Source of the DNA: Phycisphaerae bacterium
Lineage (GTDB): Bacteria; Planctomycetota; Phycisphaerae; Phycisphaerales; SM1A02
Direction: 5' to 3'
NCBI GenBank assembly: GCA_002718515.1
Contig: PBEX01000001.1
Span: forward strand, 7,117-26,179
Length of the DNA stretch: 19,063 nucleotides
Shown one piece after another: positions 13,234-19,063 of the stretch. The notes beneath the pieces were generated by a model. It was not told the DNA's origin and did not search any database. It saw only the letters and a list, made by a program, of their open reading frames with translations. The position numbers and the translations under genes are program-made. Numbering within the stretch: the stretch's first letter is position 1; every line of letters begins with the position of its first letter.

Positions 13234-14022
13234 ATGAGCTTGATGGGAGTAACCGTCTTCACGATTGCAAATCAGAAGGGCGGCGTAGGCAAAACAACGA
13301 CGGCGATCAATTTGGCCGCCGCGTTGGCAGGCCGCGGCGTGAGTACCCTGTTGGTCGATTTGGACCCGCAGGCCAATGCCACTAGTGCCCTTGGCATGGA
13401 GAAGCGCGAGGGCGGCAGTATCTACGGGCCGCTCTCGGGCGAGGGCAAGGCGAGCGACAAAATAATTGCTACGCGGGTGGATAACTTGTCGCTTATTCCG
13501 TCGGAAGTCGACTTGGCGGCTGCGGAGATCGAGCTGAGCCAAAAGAAGGACTACTTGATGCAGTTGCGCTCCTGCTTTTCGGGTCTGCGCAAAAGCAAGC
13601 AGTTCAGCGCCATCATACTGGATTGTCCGCCTGCCCTCGGCATACTTTCGATGAATGCATTGGCCGCGGCCGACTATCTGCTGGTCACTTTGCAGTGCGA
13701 ATATTTGGCCATGGAGGGATTGGGCCAGATTCTGCAGGTGGTGGAAGACCTACGCTCGGCGGGAGCGAACAAAAAATTGTCAGTGGGCGGCATCATCATG
13801 ACAATGTATGATGGCCGCACCAAGTTGGCCTCGCAGGTGGTTGCGGAGGTGAAGAAGCATTTGCCGAAGGAAATTTTCAAGACCAAGATCCCGCGGTCGG
13901 TTCGCTTGAGCGAAGCGCCTAGTTTCGGGCAAACCGCCTTCGAGTACGACCCCAAGGGACCGGGCACCGACGCCTATCGCAAACTGGCCGGCGAAGTGGC
14001 CAAGAGATTCAAGCTAAAATGA
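13234..14022 (+). CDS. parA: ParA/Soj-family partitioning ATPase
   Basis: The 262-residue protein has the deviant Walker A motif KGGVGKTT (residues 15-22, with signature Lys15), the Walker A' block LLVDLDPQANAT, Walker B IILDCPPALGILSMNAL, and the late block KIPRSVRLSEAPSFGQ. These define a chromosomal-type ParA/Soj ATPase, which usually acts with ParB and parS in origin segregation. No ParB gene follows; rnc does, after a single base. So either parB lies elsewhere or this is an orphan ParA with another cargo. The start is uncertain: an in-frame ATG at 13243 (MGVTVFTIANQKGG) is equally plausible, and neither has a Shine-Dalgarno site. Confidence 0.92.
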   Translation: MSLMGVTVFTIANQKGGVGKTTTAINLAAALAGRGVSTLLVDLDPQANATSALGMEKREGGSIYGPLSGEGKASDKIIATRVDNLSLIPSEVDLAAAEIELSQKKDYLMQLRSCFSGLRKSKQFSAIILDCPPALGILSMNALAAADYLLVTLQCEYLAMEGLGQILQVVEDLRSAGANKKLSVGGIIMTMYDGRTKLASQVVAEVKKHLPKEIFKTKIPRSVRLSEAPSFGQTAFEYDPKGPGTDAYRKLAGEVAKRFKLK

Positions 14023-14023
14023 A

Positions 14024-14830
14024 ATGAACTGGGTAAGGAAGCTGGCCAGCAAATTGCGAGCCGAAGAGCCAGCCCCAGCTCAATCGAAACCCCTGAGCAA
14101 AAGAGAACAAGCCGCCATGCGCAAACTGGAGAAGCGCATAGGCTACCAATTTCGTGACAAGGAATTGCTCGAGGTCGCCTTGACCCACCCCTCCCGCCTC
14201 GAGGAAAAGAAAATCGTAGGGAAGGACAACCAACGGCTGGAGTTCCTCGGAGACGCCGTGCTCGGCATGATCCTGGCGGAACGATTGTTCAAGTTGTTCC
14301 CGGACGAGGACGAGGGAAAACTTACGCAGGCCCGCTCGGTCCTCGCCCGCGGCGAGCAACTGTGCCAACTGGGACGCAAACTCCAGATTCAGCAAGCCAT
14401 CCTGATGAATCGCGGCGAAATAAGAAGCAAGGGGAACGAGCGCGACTCCACCTTGGAGGATGCCCTCGAGTCCTTGGTCGGAGCCATCTACCTGGATGCC
14501 GGCATGAGAGTCACACGCAAGCTCGTGTTGTCTTGGCACGGCGACTTGGAAAAGACTTTGTCCAAGGTATTGGCTGACTACAACCCGAAGGGCCGCCTGC
14601 AGGAGAAGGTGCAGTCGGTGATTGGTCCGGACAAGATAGAGTACGTCGTGGTGAAACAGGAAGGCCCCTCCCACCAGCGGCGCTTCACGGTGGCAGTTCG
14701 CCTTGCCGGTCAAAAACACGGGGTGGGAACAGGCTCCAGCAAAAAGGAGGCCGAGGAGGAAGCCGCCCGCAAGGCGCTTCGCTCGCTGGAGCGTTCGGGG
14801 CGCAGCAGCAGCCCGAGGCGACGACGGTGA
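14024..14830 (+). CDS. rnc: Ribonuclease III
   Basis: The 268-residue enzyme cuts double-stranded RNA during rRNA maturation and mRNA decay. The endonuclease domain (about 30-180) contains the signature NQRLEFLGDAVLG with catalytic Glu and Asp, and the second metal-binding block TLEDALESLVGAIYLDAG. A C-terminal dsRNA-binding domain (about 190-260) includes GVGTGSSKKEAEEEAARKAL. A basic N-terminal extension of about 30 residues and an Arg-rich tail (SSSPRRRR) go beyond the core. The gene starts 1 nt after the ParA stop and its TGA overlaps the GTG of mfd by 4 nt, so translational coupling is likely. Confidence 0.97.
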   Translation: MNWVRKLASKLRAEEPAPAQSKPLSKREQAAMRKLEKRIGYQFRDKELLEVALTHPSRLEEKKIVGKDNQRLEFLGDAVLGMILAERLFKLFPDEDEGKLTQARSVLARGEQLCQLGRKLQIQQAILMNRGEIRSKGNERDSTLEDALESLVGAIYLDAGMRVTRKLVLSWHGDLEKTLSKVLADYNPKGRLQEKVQSVIGPDKIEYVVVKQEGPSHQRRFTVAVRLAGQKHGVGTGSSKKEAEEEAARKALRSLERSGRSSSPRRRR

Positions 14831-17800
14831 AGCCAGTCGTCGTAGCAGGCAAGCGTCAGGCGACTTTTTGCTTTGGCGTTCCGGAAGCGGCGGCGGCGGC
14901 CACCACCGCGGATTGCCTCGCGGATTCGCCGACGCGGATACATTTGCTGGTGGCCGAGTCCTTGTTCGTGGCGGAGCGCTGGGCGGAGGACACGGATCTC
15001 TTTCTTCGCTTCGGCGGATCCGAGGGAGCCACCACCCTGCCCTTCCCAGAACAGGTGGCTGAGGAACCGGGCGAAATACTGGACCAAACCTGCGACCGCC
15101 TCGCTGTGCTGGCTGAATTGGCCAAGGGAAGCGAGGACGGCGCCAAGCGCCTGCTCGTGGCCACCACACCTGAAGCGCTCTTGACGGGTTGTCCGCGGCG
15201 GAGCTCGATGGAAGAGCGCGAAATCGTACTGCGACCCGGCGAAACCCATGACTTCAAGGGGATTGTAAAGGACCTCGTGGAACGCTTTGGCTACGCCAGT
15301 GAAATCTTATGCGAAAGGCCTGGGGAATTTGCTCCGCGCGGCGGATTGCTTGACGTCTACCCACTCAATGCAACGACTCCCGTCAGGATCGATTTCTTTG
15401 GCAACGAGATAGAGGATATACGCGCCTTCGATCCCACCACTCAACGTTCGGGGGAGCCCCTGTCTTCCGTTTCCATTGTCTCCGCCGATGGGCTTGGCGA
15501 AGCACGCGGCGGATTTTTCGAACATCTCGGCGAAGCCGTGACCTGGGTGTTTTGGGAACCGGAAAAACTGCGCGAACTCTTTCCCCAGTTCTTTCACCGG
15601 GCAACCGAGTTGGCCAAGCCACCGCCCAGTCTGCAAAACGCGCTCGACCGGCCAACCGGCAAGGAAGACCGCTTCCTCGGGTTAGCCGAACTGGAAACCG
15701 ACAAGGGCCCGCTCGAAAAACCAGTGACTCGGGAATGGGCCTTCGAGACACTCGAAAATTTGCGAGGCGAGCGCTCGCGTGACGTACTGGAACTGGATCG
15801 TTTCGAGACCGAGAGAGCCCTCCGCATATCCTACCTCAGGCAATTGGCCCGCTGGAGCCGCGAAGGCTACCGCATAATCATTTCCCATGGCATCGAGGCC
15901 GAGCGCCAACGCATCGCCGAAACCATCGAGGCAGAGGATGACCTCGTCTCCTTGCAACCTGAGTTTCTCGATGGCGGGCTCCATAGCGGCTTTCGCCTGA
16001 CACTCGACAAAAAGGAAGAGGCCCTCGGCATGACGGGCACGGCGAAAAAGCCCGGCTTGGTGGTGGCCACTGCCCGACAAATCCTCGGGCGCGACCGTAG
16101 TCGACGCCCCGGCAAACCAAAGCGGGCCCTGCCGAAAAGAGCCAGTGTGGACGAAGCTCTCGATTTCCCCGAACTGGCCGACGGCGACCACTTGGTGCAT
16201 CTCCAGCATGGCATTTGCATGTACCGTGGATTGGCCGAACTGGAGATCAGGGACCGGATGGAGGAAGTCATCACGGTGGAGTTTGATGACGGCATATTGC
16301 TGCACGTTCCGCTGCGCGAGTCTCACCTGCTTTCCCGTTACGTCGGACTCAGCAAGACGAGACCGAAATTGGCCAAGCTCGGTGGCAAGACATGGACCAA
16401 GACGAGGCAGGCGGCGGAGCGAGCCACATTGGACTTGGCCGCCGATTTGCTTAACCTGCAAGCGGTGCGAAACTTGGATCAAGGCTTTGCCTGCGACGAG
16501 GACCATGACTGGCAACGCGACTTCGAGGATGCCTTTCCCTTCACCGAGACACCGGACCAACTGACTTCCATCGAGGCAGTGAAGCAAGACATGGAGAGCC
16601 AGCGACCGATGGACCGACTGCTTTGCGGAGACGTCGGGTTCGGGAAAACGGAAATTGCATTGCGGGCCGCGTTCAAGGCAGTCATGAGCGGCAAACAAGT
16701 CGCCGTGCTGGTGCCCACCACGGTGCTTTGCCAACAACACTTCAACGTGTTCCGCGAGCGCATGTCGGACTTTCCGGTCGTGGTCGAGATGCTGAGCCGC
16801 TTCCGCTCGGCCAGCCAGCAAAGGCGCATCGCAAAGGCAGTGTCCGAAGGCAGCGTGGACGTACTGGTCGGCACCCATCGCTTGCTCGGCCGGGACATAA
16901 AGTTCAAGGATCTCGGCCTGCTCGTAGTGGACGAGGAACAACGCTTCGGCGTGCAACAAAAGGAAAGGCTCAAGCGCCTCCGCGAAAAAGTGGATATCCT
17001 GACCATGAGCGCCACCCCCATACCACGCACACTGTACTTTGCCCTGATGGGGGCGCGCACCCTAAGTTCCATCGAAACGGCACCCGTTAACCGCCTCCCC
17101 ATACGCACTTTCGTGCGCGGCTATTCGATGGACTTGGTAAAGGAAGCGATCGGTCGTGAAATGCAGCGCAAGGGCCAAGTGTTCTATTTGCACAACCGGG
17201 TAAAGACGATCGAGAAGGTGGCCCACGGTCTGCAAAAGAATTTTCCCAAGCTGCGCATCGTGGTCGGGCACGGCCAAATGGAGGAAAACGAGCTTGAGCG
17301 CGTGATGACGGAATTCGTCGCCGGCCAACATGACGTATTGGTTTGCACCACAATCATAGAGTCCGGCATAGACATACCCAACTGCAACACAATCATCATA
17401 GAGGAATCCGATCGCTTCGGGCTCTCCCAACTCTATCAATTGCGCGGACGCGTCGGCAGATTCAGCGAACAAGCCTATGCCTACCTGTTGCTGCGTGACC
17501 GCACGCCCTTGCTCGACAAGGCACGCAAACGCCTTTCTGCCATCAGGCAAATCACTCAGTTGGGCGCAGGTTTCCGGATCGCCATGCGAGACCTCGAGCT
17601 CCGCGGCGCAGGCAACCTATTGGGCTCCGAGCAAAGCGGGCACGTCGCGGGCGTGGGATTCGACCTCTATTGCCAATTGCTCCGTCAAAGCGTGGCCCGC
17701 CTGCAGGGAGACGACAAAGCGGTCCGGGTGCGGGCTGCAGTCAGGCTTGATTTCGTTTACGAGGGGGAAGGCGAAACGGAAGAAGGCAAGCCTCCCGAAA

Positions 17801-18180
17801 AAGGCATGGCAGGAGCTTACTTGTCACGCGAATACATTACCGAGCCACAACTCCGAATCGACTTTTACCGACATATCGCAAATGCCTCCGAAGTGAGGGA
17901 AATTCGCGAAATCGAAGACTCCCTGCGTGATCGGTTCGGCAAGCTCCCGGCGGAAGCCCGCATATTGCTCGCCTGCGCCGAAATAAGATGCCTGGCCGAG
18001 GCTCGTGGCATCGTATCGGTCGAGACCAAGGGAAACGTTGTGCGTTGTCGTCTCGCCCACCCGGGCAAGACGGGCGCCTACCTGCGGTTGGGAAAACGTT
18101 TCCCGCGAATTGACGGAAACAAGCCCACTTTGAAGTTGAAGGAAATCAGAAAACTCCTCAAGTTGCTACCCGATGAATAA
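14827..18180 (+). CDS. mfd: Transcription-repair coupling factor Mfd
   Basis: The 1117-residue protein removes RNA polymerase stalled at DNA lesions and recruits UvrA for nucleotide excision repair. The N-terminal UvrB-like region is followed by the RNA polymerase-interaction domain at about 450-510 (DGDHLVHLQHGICMYRGL). The RecG-like translocase then shows Walker A GDVGFGKTE (K607), DEEQRFGV (702-709), TMSATPIPRTL, and motif VI with the TRG-type QLRGRVGRF. The C-terminal TRCF domain follows. Length is close to the usual 1150. Translation begins at GTG, overlapping the rnc stop (GTGA); the next gene begins within its last codons. Confidence 0.97.
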   Translation: MKPVVVAGKRQATFCFGVPEAAAAATTADCLADSPTRIHLLVAESLFVAERWAEDTDLFLRFGGSEGATTLPFPEQVAEEPGEILDQTCDRLAVLAELAKGSEDGAKRLLVATTPEALLTGCPRRSSMEEREIVLRPGETHDFKGIVKDLVERFGYASEILCERPGEFAPRGGLLDVYPLNATTPVRIDFFGNEIEDIRAFDPTTQRSGEPLSSVSIVSADGLGEARGGFFEHLGEAVTWVFWEPEKLRELFPQFFHRATELAKPPPSLQNALDRPTGKEDRFLGLAELETDKGPLEKPVTREWAFETLENLRGERSRDVLELDRFETERALRISYLRQLARWSREGYRIIISHGIEAERQRIAETIEAEDDLVSLQPEFLDGGLHSGFRLTLDKKEEALGMTGTAKKPGLVVATARQILGRDRSRRPGKPKRALPKRASVDEALDFPELADGDHLVHLQHGICMYRGLAELEIRDRMEEVITVEFDDGILLHVPLRESHLLSRYVGLSKTRPKLAKLGGKTWTKTRQAAERATLDLAADLLNLQAVRNLDQGFACDEDHDWQRDFEDAFPFTETPDQLTSIEAVKQDMESQRPMDRLLCGDVGFGKTEIALRAAFKAVMSGKQVAVLVPTTVLCQQHFNVFRERMSDFPVVVEMLSRFRSASQQRRIAKAVSEGSVDVLVGTHRLLGRDIKFKDLGLLVVDEEQRFGVQQKERLKRLREKVDILTMSATPIPRTLYFALMGARTLSSIETAPVNRLPIRTFVRGYSMDLVKEAIGREMQRKGQVFYLHNRVKTIEKVAHGLQKNFPKLRIVVGHGQMEENELERVMTEFVAGQHDVLVCTTIIESGIDIPNCNTIIIEESDRFGLSQLYQLRGRVGRFSEQAYAYLLLRDRTPLLDKARKRLSAIRQITQLGAGFRIAMRDLELRGAGNLLGSEQSGHVAGVGFDLYCQLLRQSVARLQGDDKAVRVRAAVRLDFVYEGEGETEEGKPPEKGMAGAYLSREYITEPQLRIDFYRHIANASEVREIREIEDSLRDRFGKLPAEARILLACAEIRCLAEARGIVSVETKGNVVRCRLAHPGKTGAYLRLGKRFPRIDGNKPTLKLKEIRKLLKLLPDE

Positions 18181-19063
18181 ATTATCGGAGGTCAGTCGAT
18201 TCACTTGGACCATCGCCGCCGCGCTCGGCATTTCATTGCCCGGAGTCGCCCAAGCCGAAAACCTGGTCGAGATCAATCGCCTGGTGGCCCAAGTGGAGGA
18301 CAAGGTGATCACCCAAGGGGAACTGGACCGCGTGCTGAATCTTCTCAACCTCAGCGAAGAGGAAAAGAAAAACCGCTCCCAGGAGTTCATCGAAAACAAG
18401 ATAGAGAACTTGCTCGTGATAAAGGAATTCAAGAGCACGGGACGCTTCATTCCGGAATCCTACATCGAAGGAGAATACAACAAGCGCCTGATCCGCGACT
18501 TCGACAACGACCGCAAACTCTTTCGCGATTACCTCAAGAGCAAGTCGCAAACCCAACTCGATTTCCGGCGCGACTTGGAAAACGATATCATCATCGGCGC
18601 CATGTACGCAAAGTTTCGTCGTGGCCAAGCCGACGTCAGCCCTGACCGAGTGGAGGAATTCTACCGAAACAACAAGGCCCTCTTTCGCGTCGATTCAAAG
18701 GTGAAGCTAAGGGAAATCAAATTGGCTCCCTTGGCCGGTGAGCCCAAGGACGTCTTGATGCAGCAGGCAGTTGCCCTGCACAAGCAACTCAAGGAAGGCA
18801 TCGCCTTTGCCGAATTGGCCAGAGCTCACGGCCAAAGCCCGCTCAAGACGCAAGGCGGCGACTGGGGAGCGTTGGGAAGCAAAGAGGAAATCGCCAATGA
18901 ACTAATGAGGGAAAAGGCATTTGCCCTCAAGCAAGGCGAATTTTCGGAACCTTTCGTGATCGAGGAAACCCGTTTGGACAAAGACGGCAAAGTAATCAAG
19001 ACCGGGGAATTTTCCATTTACCTTCTCCATGCCAATCAAGTGCAAATGGCAGGGACAAAGCCA
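18173..19063 (+). CDS. SurA/PpiC-type periplasmic peptidyl-prolyl isomerase, 3' truncated
   Basis: The ATG at 18173 overlaps the last 8 bases of mfd in another frame, and the frame is open to the window end (297 codons). A signal peptide (hydrophobic core WTIAAALGISLPGVA, cleavage near AQA/EN) precedes a SurA N-terminal-like helical region, starting with EINRLVAQVEDKVITQGELDR and continuing to about residue 160. A parvulin-type rotamase domain begins at about 176 (KVKLREIKLAP) with FAELARAHGQSP, QGGDWGALG and the block KAFALKQGEFSEPFVI. Such chaperones help outer-membrane proteins fold in the periplasm. The end of the domain is beyond the window. The gene symbol is withheld because parvulin-like lipoproteins and SurA are hard to tell apart from a partial sequence. 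Confidence 0.9.
   Translation, partial: MNKLSEVSRFTWTIAAALGISLPGVAQAENLVEINRLVAQVEDKVITQGELDRVLNLLNLSEEEKKNRSQEFIENKIENLLVIKEFKSTGRFIPESYIEGEYNKRLIRDFDNDRKLFRDYLKSKSQTQLDFRRDLENDIIIGAMYAKFRRGQADVSPDRVEEFYRNNKALFRVDSKVKLREIKLAPLAGEPKDVLMQQAVALHKQLKEGIAFAELARAHGQSPLKTQGGDWGALGSKEEIANELMREKAFALKQGEFSEPFVIEETRLDKDGKVIKTGEFSIYLLHANQVQMAGTKP

Noticed and set aside
13035..13385. Open frame of 116 residues on the plus strand
   Set aside because: Its N-terminal part is the antisense translation of tRNA-Cys (the typical ARAGIEPANRGF string) and it then runs into parA in another frame. It is a known artefact type.
14009..15169. 386-residue open frame on the minus strand
   Set aside because: It lies antisense to rnc and mfd, whose motifs are unmistakable; its composition is Arg/Pro-rich without any domain. 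It is a shadow of GC-rich coding sequence.
15682..16959. 425-residue open frame on the minus strand
   Set aside because: It is antisense to the Mfd translocase region and shows no recognisable domain; length arises from GC-rich wobble positions of mfd.
18205..18645. 146-residue open frame on the plus strand
   Set aside because: It overlaps the SurA-like gene in another frame; that gene has a signal peptide and parvulin motifs, this one is Arg/Gln/Pro-rich with none.

Overview
The window looks like a chromosomal piece of a marine or aquatic Verrucomicrobiota bacterium, or a close relative in the PVC group. The basis is the planctomycete/verrucomicrobial set of DUF1549/DUF1553 and DUF1501 proteins, PQQ-like propellers, an FGly-type sulfatase and MORN-type lipoproteins in a GC-rich background. 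This placement is inferred from gene content, not from a marker-gene tree. Few start codons have a clear Shine-Dalgarno sequence.

Positions 1-4186 (+): an apparent three-gene operon for exported proteins. It holds the 3' part of a DUF1549/DUF1553 (PSCyt2/PSD1) gene, a secreted PQQ-like beta-propeller, and a Tat-exported DUF1501 protein. A hairpin closes it. Positions 4393-6582 (-): an AT-rich, coiled-coil-rich lipoprotein gene and a second secreted PQQ-like propeller. Positions 6796-8799 (+): an exported thioredoxin-type glutathione peroxidase followed by an S1-family sulfatase. Positions 8812-10359 (-): a secreted GH5 endoglucanase, convergent with the sulfatase, and upstream of it a small four-helix membrane protein. 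These exported enzymes fit a polysaccharide-degrading lifestyle.

Positions 10589-12931 (+) are the most unusual part. A short CvfB-like RNA-binding protein, made only of the C-terminal S1 and winged-helix part, is followed by three lipoprotein genes: a tiny 40-residue one and two paralogous MORN-repeat (YwqK-like) lipoproteins of 160 and 323 residues. A near-identical 62-bp leader stands directly before the first two, and a 44-bp partial copy stands before the third. All three lipoproteins have the lipobox cysteine at residue 17. This looks like a tandemly duplicated surface-lipoprotein family carried with its own 5' leader.

Positions 13063-13137 (-) encode tRNA-Cys(GCA) with an encoded CCA end. 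From 13234 to the end (+) lies a tightly packed housekeeping cluster: a ParA/Soj-like ATPase, ribonuclease III (rnc), transcription-repair coupling factor (mfd) and a SurA-like periplasmic chaperone cut by the window edge. Its junctions are 1 nt apart or overlap by 4 and 8 nt, so translational coupling is likely.
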